64,000 bases of DNA from Legionella santicrucis (GCF_001468135.1 NZ_LNYU01000091.1:481814-545813), one strand, 5' to 3'; shown: positions 30,968 to 39,601, numbered from the stretch's first letter. Notes: generated by a model from the letters alone, not told the origin. Translations and numbers: made by a program.

Positions 30968-31819
30968 TTATTTATTTTTTAAAATTAATGCCTTTTCATA
31001 TAATTCATTTTTACTTGCATTACTAAGTTTACAGGCAATAGCTACTGCTTGTTTTAATGGAAGTTCTTCCAGTAAGACGTGAAGTAATTTTTCATGAGTA
31101 TCATGTTCCAGAGGAGCGGGGCGTGGAGGAATAATCAAAACAAACTCTCCTTTTATATGAGCAGGTTCTGCTAATAACCACTTTTTGATGTCACAAATAG
31201 TGCCAATAAGAAAGCGCTCAAATGTTTTGGTTAATTCCTTTGCTAAAACAATATCACATTCTTCACCATAAATGTCGCCAATGTCATTGAGACAATCAAC
31301 GATACGATGGGTTGATTCATAAAAGATTAATGTATGAGGCTCTGCGCGTAAAGATTCAAGTTTTACTTTTCTCGCTTGTTGTTTTGCAGGTAGGAAGCCT
31401 AGAAAGAGAAATGAATCGCAAGGAACTCCAGCGGCACAAAGTGCTGTAATGAGCGCACAAGGACCAGGAATAGGAATCACAGGGATAGCATGTTGGTGTG
31501 CTAGCTTCACTAATAAGAACCCAGGATCACTAATTAAAGGAGTTCCTGCATCACTGATTAAGGCTGCAGATTTTCCTCCTAAAATTTGCTCGATCAAATC
31601 TTTGCTTTTATTGTTTTCGTTATGTGCATGCAAAGATTCAAGATGGTTTTTTATTCCTAAAGCATTTAATAATTGTGCTGAATGACGTGTATCTTCAGCT
31701 AAAATAAAATCAACAGACTTAAGTGTTTCCAGTGCTCTAAGCGTAATATCCTCACGGTTTCCTATAGGAGTGGCAACAATATAGAGAGTTCCTATGCCTG
31801 TTGCTAGTGAGTTATTCAT
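30968..31819 (-). CDS. rsmI: 16S rRNA (cytidine-1402-2'-O)-methyltransferase
   Basis: SAM-dependent tetrapyrrole-methylase-fold enzyme that 2'-O-methylates C1402 of 16S rRNA. The family N-terminus GTLYIVATPIGNREDITLRA is present, followed by LAEDTRHS, SDAGTPLISDPG and GFLP. The 283-residue length is normal. The start is supported by an AGAGGA site. It is divergent from lpoA with 42 bp between, the same arrangement as E. coli yraL/yraM. Confidence 0.96.
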   Translation of the reverse strand: MNNSLATGIGTLYIVATPIGNREDITLRALETLKSVDFILAEDTRHSAQLLNALGIKNHLESLHAHNENNKSKDLIEQILGGKSAALISDAGTPLISDPGFLLVKLAHQHAIPVIPIPGPCALITALCAAGVPCDSFLFLGFLPAKQQARKVKLESLRAEPHTLIFYESTHRIVDCLNDIGDIYGEECDIVLAKELTKTFERFLIGTICDIKKWLLAEPAHIKGEFVLIIPPRPAPLEHDTHEKLLHVLLEELPLKQAVAIACKLSNASKNELYEKALILKNK

Positions 31820-31861
31820 AGTTTATCCTCTTGGGTTATTGCTTACTTAATGTCATGAAAC

Positions 31862-33697
31862 ATGTTAATAAATTCAATAAAAATTAGGGCTTTTTTTTTA
31901 CTGATCTCTACTTCCTTTCTTTGCCAATGCACCACAGCAGTGACACCTCCCGAAATGGCGATACCTGTATCAATGTCAGAACCCAAAGCAGAAAAGAAAA
32001 AACTAGTAAGTCCATATTCTAAACCTACTTCTAGTTACCTTGCTCAAGCTAAAACCCAAGAGGGAATAGAAAAGCAACAATCTTTACTTAAAGCTGCAGG
32101 CCATTTGATTTCGGAAGGCAAGTGGCGACAAGGTTCTGCTATTTTAACACAGACTTCGGATTTGACGCCGATACTTGCGGATGAAAAAAATCTTTTATTG
32201 GCACAAATTGATTTGATTCGTGATCGTCCGCAAAAGGCGTTAAGTCAATTAGCAAAAATTACAGAGCAAGACGACTTGTCTCTTTATCAACAGGTCCAAT
32301 ATCATGAGCTTCTTGCAAAAGCCTACAGCACTGCAGGTAGTTCTTTAGACTCAGTAAAGGAACGTATAAAACTTGAATCGTTAATCACCGATGAGGAAAA
32401 CCAAACAAATAACCGTCGTGCGCTTTGGTTGACACTCATGCGTATACCTCAGACTGAATTAACTGTTTTAGCAGCTAAGCTGCCCGAACAATCGGTGTTA
32501 CAAGGATGGATCCAATTAGCTTTGATTTCACATAAATATAGGGATCATTCAAAATCCCTACTTGCGGCTTTAGATCAATGGCAATCTCATTTTAGCGATC
32601 ATCCAGCAAACTATATTCTACCTAACCCATTGGATTCGATTGCAAATAAAATTCATGATCGACCAAAACAAGTAGCTCTTTTACTACCTCTAAGTGGCCC
32701 ATTACAAGGGCCAGGAACTGCTGTACGTGATGGATTTATGGCCGCATCTAAAAATAACCAGGATGATACGTCCATAAATGTGAAAACTTATGATACTAAC
32801 AGTGGTGATGTGACCGTATTGTACCAAAAAGCCCTCAATGAGGGTGCAGATTACATTGTAGGCCCTTTAACAAAATCACAGGCAGCTGCAGTTGCAGCAT
32901 TATCGCATCCCGTTCCTACTTTGCTATTAAATGATTCAGATGCCCCTATTCAAGAAAATTCTTATTCGTTCGGTCTTTCACCGGCGAATGAAGCAATTCA
33001 AGTGGCAATAAAAGCAAAGAATAAAGGATATAGTCGCGCCTTAATTATTGCACCTGGAAATGCCTGGGGTAATGAGATCAGGAAATCCTTTAGTCAACAA
33101 TGGCAAAAAAGTGGGGGTCGTATTGTTGATACATTTTTATATGGTTCCAATGATGATTTAAATAAAAAAATGAAAGATTTTTTACAAATTAGCAATAGCC
33201 AAAAGCGCGAAAGACAAATAAGAGAATTGTTAGGTCAAAAAATTCAACCTATGACCAGTCGTAGACAAGATTTTGATATGATTTTTTTATTGGCATATCC
33301 CTCTAAAGCACGACAGATTATGCCATTGTTAAATTATTATTATGCTGGAGATGTCCCTGTTTATGCCACTGCGAGTGTTTATGGAGGCAGCGCAAATCCA
33401 TTGAAAGATAAAGATCTTGATGGGGTTATTTTTTGTGATATTCCTTGGGTTTTTGCGCATCAAGCAGGTTCACGAAATTGGCCAGAACAATTTAATAGTT
33501 ATAATAGGCTGTATGCATTGGGAACAGATAGTTATACTTTGGCAACTCAACTGAATCAGTTGATGTTATTTCCTGCAGATGAAGCGCACACGGGAGACGG
33601 TATTTTATACCTCAAGCCATCACAACAAGTAGCATATGTATTAGAATGGGGACAGTTTAGAGATGGTCTTGTACATTCTTTGGGCGAGACAGTTTAA
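31862..33697 (+). CDS. lpoA: Penicillin-binding protein activator LpoA (LppC family)
   Basis: Outer-membrane lipoprotein that stimulates PBP1a from outside the peptidoglycan. The 611-residue protein has an N-terminal TPR-like helical part (~60-260) and a C-terminal periplasmic-binding-protein-like domain (~275-600; VALLLPLSGPLQGPGTAVRDGF). The signal region ends in SFLCQC; the residues before the cysteine are not a standard lipobox (usually small residues at -1), so which cysteine is lipidated is uncertain. The cluster lpoA-yraN-diaA-dolP supports the identity. Confidence 0.9.
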   Translation: MLINSIKIRAFFLLISTSFLCQCTTAVTPPEMAIPVSMSEPKAEKKKLVSPYSKPTSSYLAQAKTQEGIEKQQSLLKAAGHLISEGKWRQGSAILTQTSDLTPILADEKNLLLAQIDLIRDRPQKALSQLAKITEQDDLSLYQQVQYHELLAKAYSTAGSSLDSVKERIKLESLITDEENQTNNRRALWLTLMRIPQTELTVLAAKLPEQSVLQGWIQLALISHKYRDHSKSLLAALDQWQSHFSDHPANYILPNPLDSIANKIHDRPKQVALLLPLSGPLQGPGTAVRDGFMAASKNNQDDTSINVKTYDTNSGDVTVLYQKALNEGADYIVGPLTKSQAAAVAALSHPVPTLLLNDSDAPIQENSYSFGLSPANEAIQVAIKAKNKGYSRALIIAPGNAWGNEIRKSFSQQWQKSGGRIVDTFLYGSNDDLNKKMKDFLQISNSQKRERQIRELLGQKIQPMTSRRQDFDMIFLLAYPSKARQIMPLLNYYYAGDVPVYATASVYGGSANPLKDKDLDGVIFCDIPWVFAHQAGSRNWPEQFNSYNRLYALGTDSYTLATQLNQLMLFPADEAHTGDGILYLKPSQQVAYVLEWGQFRDGLVHSLGETV

Positions 33698-33700
33698 TTG

Positions 33701-34057
33701 ATGACGCAAGAGAAAGGGCGTGCGGCTGAAGAAAAAGCTTTAGCCTACTTAACAAAACAAGGTCTTAAACTGGTTGTAAACAATTATCGTTGTCGTTTTG
33801 GCGAAATTGATTTAATCATGCACGACAATAATTACCTTGTTTTTATAGAGGTTCGTTCACGAGTTTCCAATCAGTTTGGTGGTGGTATTTCAAGTGTTAC
33901 TTATACAAAAAGGCGAAAAATAATAAAAACAGCCACATGTTTTATACTTGAACATCAAAAGTATAATCAGTTTGCTCTTCGTTTTGATGTTGTAAGTATT
34001 GATGGAGATACAGCATCGATTAACTGGATAAAAGATGCTTTTGGAACAGATTATTGA
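33701..34057 (+). CDS. yraN: YraN family protein (UPF0102)
   Basis: A 118-residue predicted endonuclease-fold protein of the UPF0102 family. It has the conserved GRAAEEKALAYL start and the restriction-endonuclease-like core CRFGEIDLIMHDNNYLVFIEVRSR, where the E-D...E-x-R residues resemble a nuclease site. An in-frame TTG at 33698 exists, but the adjacent ATG is likely used, directly after the lpoA stop. Function is unproven in the family; a DNA-processing role is suspected. Confidence 0.93.
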   Translation: MTQEKGRAAEEKALAYLTKQGLKLVVNNYRCRFGEIDLIMHDNNYLVFIEVRSRVSNQFGGGISSVTYTKRRKIIKTATCFILEHQKYNQFALRFDVVSIDGDTASINWIKDAFGTDY

Positions 34058-34066
34058 TTTAACATT

Positions 34067-34158
34067 TAGGGGTTTGTTGATAATTCACCCTCATCTCCTA
34101 TTATGTCTCGAGCATAAAACGCACTTAAGCGGTGGGGATCGATTGTCAACAGACCCTC
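34067..34158. repeat. MITE-like inverted-repeat element between yraN and diaA
   Basis: The left end GGGTTTGTTGATAATTC (from 34070) and the right end, complement GAGGGTCTGTTGACAATC, frame about 92 bp without coding potential. The ends match those of the 5957-6123 element. It interrupts the otherwise tight lpoA-yraN-diaA-dolP cluster, and diaA keeps its own GAGG ribosome site. Confidence 0.6.
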
Positions 34159-34187
34159 GTTTTTTACTGAGGTAGAGGTTTAATATT

Positions 34188-34787
34188 ATGGTACAAATGG
34201 AAGAACGAGTGAGGCATTTATTTGGTGTAAATATTGAAACTAAAATTGCTCTTGCTGATGCTTTATCCGATTCAATTGCCAGAGCAGGGCAACGTTTAGT
34301 CAATTGTTTGCTTACTGATGGCAAAATATTACTTTGTGGGAATGGTGGTTCAAGTGCTAATTGCATGCATTTCGCGAGTGCCATGCTCAATCAATTTGAG
34401 GTGGAAAGGCCCTCGCTTCCGGTAATTAATTTAAGTACTGATGCAACCAGTTTAAGTTCTTCAGCCAATGACAATCATTACAATCAGGTTTTTGCCCGAC
34501 AAATTCAAGCCTTAGGCCAAGAAAATGATGTATTGCTTTTATTAACTACTTCAGGGAACTCGGATAGTATGTTACATGCACTTCATGCCGCAAATGAGCG
34601 AGGTATGGATACTATTGCTTTAAGTGGACGTGATGGCGGCGTTCTTGCAAATCATTTAGGACCCGAAGATATTGAGTTACGTGTTACATCTGACCATTCC
34701 GCCCGCATTAGGGAAATGCATTTGTTCATCTTACATTGCTTTTGTGATTTAATTGACCAATCGTTATTTGGCCAACTTTTGGGGTAA
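34188..34787 (+). CDS. diaA: DnaA initiator-associating protein DiaA (SIS domain)
   Basis: A 199-residue sugar-isomerase (SIS) fold protein related to phosphoheptose isomerase GmhA. The phosphosugar-binding loop CGNGGSSANCMHFA and LLLLTTSGNSDS are present. The N-terminus (MEERVRHLFGVNIETKIALADAL) and the gene order beside yraN and dolP point to DiaA, which binds DnaA and promotes ordered loading at oriC, rather than to GmhA. GmhA cannot be excluded by sequence alone. The origin and dnaA are in the same window, 28 kb away. Confidence 0.85.
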   Translation: MVQMEERVRHLFGVNIETKIALADALSDSIARAGQRLVNCLLTDGKILLCGNGGSSANCMHFASAMLNQFEVERPSLPVINLSTDATSLSSSANDNHYNQVFARQIQALGQENDVLLLLTTSGNSDSMLHALHAANERGMDTIALSGRDGGVLANHLGPEDIELRVTSDHSARIREMHLFILHCFCDLIDQSLFGQLLG

Positions 34788-34790
34788 AAC

Positions 34791-35363
34791 ATGCATTTAA
34801 AATTAAAATCAATCTTTTTTCTTTTAATAATATCTTTATTAACAGGGTGTGTCGCTGCTGTGGTTACAGGTGCAGGTGCAGTCGCGGGCATGGTGTATGA
34901 TCGGCGTGGTGTCGTAACAATGGAAGCTGATGCTCGTTTATTTCATCTTATTCATAAAGCCATAATAACAAATCATCAGTTTAGTGATTCGCGTGTTATT
35001 GTCACAAGCTTTAATCGTGTAGTATTACTTGTAGGACAAACTCCAACACCTTCTTTACGTATTTTAGCGGAAAAAATAGCTCGAGGAACTCCAGGGGTTC
35101 ATCGCGTTTATAACGAAATCACCGTAGGCTACCCTATTCCGCTCACCGAACGCTCTAAGGACAGTTGGATTACAAGTCAGGTGCGTAGCAAAATGTTAGC
35201 CAAAAAAGGTCTTGAGTCAGGATCGATACGTATTGTAACAGAAAATGGTGTCGTTTATCTGATGGGTATTGTTCATGACGAGCAAGCAGCTCTTGCAGTG
35301 GATGCAGCACGTCGAGTTAATGGAGTACGTAAAGTTGTCAAAACGTTTCAGTATATACACTAG
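34791..35363 (+). CDS. dolP: Outer-membrane BON-domain lipoprotein DolP
   Basis: A 190-residue lipoprotein with a textbook lipobox LTGC (Cys ~20), followed by two BON domains (~45-115 and ~125-190), the first with VILLVGQTPT-like and the second with GVVYLMGIV strands. E. coli DolP (YraP) supports outer-membrane integrity and BAM function at phospholipid-rich sites. It is 3 bp after diaA and clearly co-transcribed. Confidence 0.92.
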   Translation: MHLKLKSIFFLLIISLLTGCVAAVVTGAGAVAGMVYDRRGVVTMEADARLFHLIHKAIITNHQFSDSRVIVTSFNRVVLLVGQTPTPSLRILAEKIARGTPGVHRVYNEITVGYPIPLTERSKDSWITSQVRSKMLAKKGLESGSIRIVTENGVVYLMGIVHDEQAALAVDAARRVNGVRKVVKTFQYIH

Positions 35364-35369
35364 TTAAAT

Positions 35370-35969
35370 ATGTTAAAACAAGGACGTTTGATTTTATTCA
35401 TATTAGGAATTTTCTTATTGCTTCCAGGCTGCGTTAGCGGATTATGGACGGGTGCTACTTTAGTTTATGATCGGCACGATGTTTATAAAAAGCTCGATGA
35501 TTACAGTTTATTTTTAAAGGTGAATAACGCGATAATGGTTGATAATTTATTTAAAAATAATCAATGTGTTATCGATATAGCTGTTTTCAAAGGAGATATT
35601 TTGTTGGTTGGCCATGTACCAACTCCTGCAATGAAGAATGAATTACGTCGGCGATTAACCATGGTAAAGGGTTATAGACGGATGTTTAACCAAGTGGGGG
35701 TGAGTTCTGCATCATCTAATTCAATGGAAGATAGTTGGATAACTGCCAAAATTAGAAGTCAAATTTTTGCTGATGGATCTATAGATCCAAATGCATTTAA
35801 AGTGATTACTTCTGAGCGAGTTGTTTATTTAATGGGGGATGCGCATGAGGAGCAGGCTGTAAAAGTAATTAATATTTCGAGAAAAACAACCGATGTTGTT
35901 CGCGTCGTAAAGTTACTTAAATATTTTACTTATCAAAATCAGCTTGGTGAGTCTAATAATACCGTTTGA
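35370..35969 (+). CDS. Second BON-domain lipoprotein (DolP paralogue)
   Basis: 199 residues with signal peptide and lipobox LPGC (Cys ~21), then two BON domains. It shares with the preceding gene the sequence VYDR(R/H)...V after the lipobox, the DSWIT.(Q/K)(V/I)RS motif and VVYLMG. It lies 6 bp downstream of dolP with a weak ribosome site, suggesting translational coupling. It looks like a tandem duplicate that has diverged. It probably works at the outer membrane like DolP; a distinct role is unknown. Confidence 0.88.
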   Translation: MLKQGRLILFILGIFLLLPGCVSGLWTGATLVYDRHDVYKKLDDYSLFLKVNNAIMVDNLFKNNQCVIDIAVFKGDILLVGHVPTPAMKNELRRRLTMVKGYRRMFNQVGVSSASSNSMEDSWITAKIRSQIFADGSIDPNAFKVITSERVVYLMGDAHEEQAVKVINISRKTTDVVRVVKLLKYFTYQNQLGESNNTV

Positions 35970-36060
35970 AATAAAAAGGTCGATCAAAACATACGTATTA
36001 TAAAGGGCTAAACGACTTATTTAAGCTCTGTCAAAAAAAGGAAGTTACATATGAATAATG

Positions 36061-36118
36061 TAGGGCCTGTTGACAATTGTCCGCCACCTACGTGCCGCGG
36101 CTTGTCCGCGACATCCAG
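36061..36118. repeat. Solo MITE end joined to a GC-rich REP-like palindrome
   Basis: TAGGGCCTGTTGACAATTG (36061-36079) matches the left end of the other inverted-repeat elements. Directly after it, GTGCCGCGGCTTGTCCGCGACAT around 36092-36114 forms an imperfect GC-rich hairpin, standing out from the AT-rich surroundings. No right end is seen. Confidence 0.5.
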
Positions 36119-36179
36119 ACGATCTAATTAACAGTTGTGAGTAGCTGTAAATCCAGGCACCAATTTGCTTTTGTGCTCC

Positions 36180-36269
36180 CAAACGCATTTGATCAAAATC
36201 TACCGTTGAACCCATGTATAATGTCCCATTGCGCTTGCTCGCCATGATATAAACGTAATAGGATCTCAT
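36180..36269 (-). pseudogene. GIY-YIG nuclease remnant
   Basis: Read on the minus strand from the ATG at 36269, the sequence MRSYYVYIMASKRNGTLYMG is the typical start of small GIY-YIG (UPF0213) nucleases. After about 30 residues the similarity ends and the frame runs into the repeat DNA at 36061-36118, so the catalytic remainder is lost. Confidence 0.6.
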
Positions 36270-36414
36270 CCTGCTTCCGTCAATAAATTGCCATTCAAGA
36301 GCGGGAGCGTGCACAAGTGTCTTAAAAACTTGCATTAATTATTGGATGGGAGAATCCAAATAAAGTAAGCTAAGAATGAACCGTAAACGCAAGAAATTTT
36401 CTTAATTTTTGAAT

Positions 36415-38142
36415 CTAAATTCTGAAAGCTGATTCGGTCGCATTAATAAATGCGTCATGACCAATTATTTTTTTAGCAATAATTGCTTTCTGAGCTTGGT
36501 CACTCAATGGCCTTTCACAGGGTTGAGTTTCGGTTGTAAAAAATGGCCAGAAACCCCTTCTTTGTGTAGGTGTTACCCATTTTGTTAACGAATCCGTTTC
36601 TGCAATATCTTTTCTTTCTATAGGAGTTAGTTGCTCTTTTTGTAATTTTTTCTCAAAATATTGCGGTAAATCGGGTATCGCTTCAATCTGTTTCCCTTTT
36701 TTATCCAATAAGCTGGATAATTGCGATTGCAATTGCATTTTTTCTTCTATGATACGTTTTTTTTCATGAGCAAGCTGACTTGAAGCATCCTCTACGGTTC
36801 TTTTACCTGCTTCACGAAGCTCTAATAAAACTTGACTTATATCTTCCGTAAATTCGGACTCATTATAGTTTGCAATAAATTGATCAAGACGTTGAAGTGC
36901 TTTTTGTGCTGTAATAAATTGAAACAATAAAAAAGTTGGCTCAGGAACTTTCGTTTTAAACCAAGCGAGTAATGAGGAATGAGCACAGACTCCATTAACC
37001 TGTAATGTGAGTAAATGTTTGTCATCATGGAGTCTCCCTTCATGATATAAACGGAGAAACAAAGCAGTCATTTTTTCCATGGACTGTCCATCTTCAATGA
37101 TTAGAGGAGTTAATAATTCTTCAATGAAATTAGTGCCAAAAATTTCCTCTATGGACATGTTACTTGTAACTTTAACTGGACGGGTTAGTGTGGCGCTTAT
37201 AAGCGATAGGAAAAGAGTTCTATAACTTTCAGTTTGTGTTTCTCCAGCACCTGTATTAATTATTTTAAAAATAACTTCTTGGTTGTTTATTTTTTGACAT
37301 TCAATCACAGTTGCATGGCCTCCATTTGCGGTGACATATCCATGCGGAATAATTAGAGAATCACCAGGTGGTAGTTCAAATAGAGACTTTTGCACTTGAT
37401 AAGATAAATCATAAACTAATTCTTGTTGCGCCTCTTTATCCTCATTTAATTGCTTTATAACATGAATTGTGTCCAGCTCATAAGAAAATTTAGAGCACTC
37501 TTCGATTTGTTTTTGTAAATCATTAAAGAGCTTTTTTGTCTGGTTATCCAGTTTAAGCGTTTGGATGTTAACAAAATCACTTAAGTCATTGAGGAAGTGC
37601 TGATAAGCACTCGATCTTACTTTTCCCTGTAAGATTTCATGATGATTTAAATCTGTATTACCCATTAAATGATGTGAAAGATAGGTAAGTTTTTCTTTTT
37701 CTTGATATTGATCATAATGATCACGTTGCCATACTTGTCTTAAATCAAAACCAAAAAAGTGAAGTATGCGAAAAATAAAATTGGGATAATGGATGTTATT
37801 ATAGGTTGTGGTGGCATTTGCACGTGACTTTTCAATTATTCCAATGATTGATTGTAACTCTTCTTCTTCAGGAGAAATAAATCCAAAAAAACCAACGAAT
37901 TTTTCCCACCAATTTTTTTTGTTGTAGATTATAGAGTTGACTTTGTTAAGTGGAGTAAGCAGTTTTGCTAAATATTCTTGCTGAGCAAGATAACTTCGTT
38001 CAGGTGAGGTACTATATTTTTTAAATAATGCTCGTGATTTATGAACGCTCTTCTCAATTTCACGCTTTGAAAAACCTGATTCATTTGAAATATCTTTAAT
38101 GAAAGCAGCTAATTCAGTTCTTGCTTCTAAATTAAAATTCAT
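36415..38142 (-). CDS. Unknown protein with papain-like (C58-type) motifs in permuted order
   Basis: 575 residues, no signal peptide or membrane segment. The N-terminal ~250 residues are helical. A middle domain contains GGHATVIE (His276) followed by FKIINTGAGE (Asn296), then ~90 residues later LQVNGVCAHSSLLAWF (Cys386). In C58/YopT-like cysteine peptidases one expects GVC..(L)S..W before GHA...(D/N); here the two blocks are present but in the reverse order, as in a circular permutation. The C-terminal ~150 residues are coiled coil (~430-490) and charged. This is a candidate Dot/Icm effector by size, isolation and eukaryotic-like motif. Enzyme activity is inference. Confidence 0.5.
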   Translation of the reverse strand: MNFNLEARTELAAFIKDISNESGFSKREIEKSVHKSRALFKKYSTSPERSYLAQQEYLAKLLTPLNKVNSIIYNKKNWWEKFVGFFGFISPEEEELQSIIGIIEKSRANATTTYNNIHYPNFIFRILHFFGFDLRQVWQRDHYDQYQEKEKLTYLSHHLMGNTDLNHHEILQGKVRSSAYQHFLNDLSDFVNIQTLKLDNQTKKLFNDLQKQIEECSKFSYELDTIHVIKQLNEDKEAQQELVYDLSYQVQKSLFELPPGDSLIIPHGYVTANGGHATVIECQKINNQEVIFKIINTGAGETQTESYRTLFLSLISATLTRPVKVTSNMSIEEIFGTNFIEELLTPLIIEDGQSMEKMTALFLRLYHEGRLHDDKHLLTLQVNGVCAHSSLLAWFKTKVPEPTFLLFQFITAQKALQRLDQFIANYNESEFTEDISQVLLELREAGKRTVEDASSQLAHEKKRIIEEKMQLQSQLSSLLDKKGKQIEAIPDLPQYFEKKLQKEQLTPIERKDIAETDSLTKWVTPTQRRGFWPFFTTETQPCERPLSDQAQKAIIAKKIIGHDAFINATESAFRI

Positions 38143-38351
38143 CTTAAAATCAAATGGTTGTCAAAATTTGCCCATATTTTAACAGTAAAATATTAACAAA
38201 TTATTAAGTCTGTACCTTGTTGTCTGAGTATATTTTTTGTCCTGCGGCAGCATCTTTATTGATGGGGTTGCTTTTGCAAAAGTATTATAAAATTACTTTC
38301 TTTCAATCATCGATATAAAAAGTCACTCTACCTGTCAGATTGCGTAAAGTA

Positions 38352-38376
38352 GATGCTCCGCTTATGTCGGAGCATC
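38352..38376 (-). terminator. Hairpin downstream of the 38411 gene
   Basis: GATGCTCCG and CGGAGCATC form a perfect 9-bp stem with a 7-base loop, 34 bp after the stop codon of the minus-strand gene at 38411-39601. On that strand it is followed by the weak tail TACTTTACG. Probably a terminator. Confidence 0.55.
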
Positions 38377-38410
38377 GTTATTCAGTTCGCATTTTCTCCA
38401 TGAACCTTAA

Positions 38411-39601
38411 TTAGGATTTTATTCTACAAGAGTGAGGTATCTTTGGGATTTCTTCGTAAGAAATACTAGAAATATTTGAAGGATTCCATTTTCTGAAAAA
38501 TCCATATATCCTATCTTCTAAAGTAAATACTGTCTGAGGTATTTGAACTGGCTGTTGCCTATTTTGTTGTTTTGCTGCAGGCTCTGATAACTTCTGAGGC
38601 ACTGTACCCGTAGAAACAGCATCCAATGACTCTTGGGGCTGTTGATGGCTTTCTGATGCTGTAATCATGTCCAAATCGAGCTTCATTAGAGTCTTTTCTG
38701 GTTGATTATTAGCTTTCCGCATATAATTTATTGGATCTTTTACTAACTTATCAAATTCATCTTGGACAATCCGACTATTACTCTCACACAATTCTTTGGA
38801 AGTTTCGTTTCTAAGTCTAGTAATTTCCTTGTTTGTGAGTATCGCATTAAAAACAGCCTCAATAGCACCCACAGGCAGTCCTTTTAATTCCGCTTTATTT
38901 TCGTATTTTTCAAAAAACTTTTTAAGCTCGAGATCGAAAAAAGTATATACATCATATGCTTCAGTCAACTTATTATTATCAAATCTTGCAGAAACAAAGG
39001 AATTAAGACTAAGAGTATCTTTAGGACCCAATTTGGTCTTGTTTTCAGGAACTCCTTGGATGCCAAGATAGGTTTCAATTTTTTTTGCCAGAAGCATCAT
39101 TGCATCGACAGAAGAGTACTTATTAAAATAAATTGTGATTTGATCGGTGTCTTTAAAGCGTTTATCGGAGGAATAGGAGGGCTCAATAATTTTATAATTA
39201 AAATTCACACAATTGCCTCTTTCCAATGCCTCTTCACTTAAAAGTTTCACTAAACCTAAGAGAACCTCTTCATTTAGCTCGCCAATCTCATTGATATTAA
39301 TATGAAACTTAAGAGAAGCATCTGCGTTCTCATAAGACATGCCGAAGAAGAAATTATCCATTAATTTTTGTTCAGCTAATTTTTTTAACTCATCATTCGC
39401 GGTTTGTAACTTATGAAATTCTGTGATTGGTCCCACAAAATCATCATCAGCATTACATATCAATTTTAAAGGTAAGTATTTATTTGGGTTATGGTCTATC
39501 TTGTAGAAAATTGTTCGAAACATCCTATGACATTGAATAGCCTTGTTTTGTTTTCTAATTTCATCTGCTAATGTTTCTGCTGTGAGTTCTTTAAATTTCA
39601 T
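38411..39601 (-). CDS. Candidate phosphothreonine-lyase-fold effector (OspF/SpvC/HopA1-like)
   Basis: 396 residues with no signal peptide. The region 96-206 carries the residue pattern of the SpvC/OspF family: K98-F-H100 in LKFHIN, K137 in FNYKI, R148 in KRF, Y158 in DQITIYFNK, and R206 in SFVSARF. SpvC has K104-F-H106, K136, R148, Y158 and R213, so spacing is almost the same. The segment TKLGPKDTLSLNSF also resembles HopA1-family proteins. These enzymes beta-eliminate phosphate from phosphothreonine, in host MAP kinases for OspF/SpvC. The SpvC Lys160 position is Asn here, with Lys one residue later. The ~120-residue C-terminal tail is Gln/Pro-rich and then basic. The start has GGAG 7 bases upstream. 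Function and translocation are inferred. Confidence 0.6.
   Translation of the reverse strand: MKFKELTAETLADEIRKQNKAIQCHRMFRTIFYKIDHNPNKYLPLKLICNADDDFVGPITEFHKLQTANDELKKLAEQKLMDNFFFGMSYENADASLKFHININEIGELNEEVLLGLVKLLSEEALERGNCVNFNYKIIEPSYSSDKRFKDTDQITIYFNKYSSVDAMMLLAKKIETYLGIQGVPENKTKLGPKDTLSLNSFVSARFDNNKLTEAYDVYTFFDLELKKFFEKYENKAELKGLPVGAIEAVFNAILTNKEITRLRNETSKELCESNSRIVQDEFDKLVKDPINYMRKANNQPEKTLMKLDLDMITASESHQQPQESLDAVSTGTVPQKLSEPAAKQQNRQQPVQIPQTVFTLEDRIYGFFRKWNPSNISSISYEEIPKIPHSCRIKS

Noticed and set aside
34091..34390. 99-codon minus-strand frame
   Set aside because: It lies antisense to the start of diaA, which is clearly coding on the plus strand.
36045..36335. 96-codon minus-strand frame as an intact GIY-YIG protein
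   Set aside because: Only about 30 residues match the family; the rest is repeat-derived sequence, so it is listed as a pseudogene fragment.
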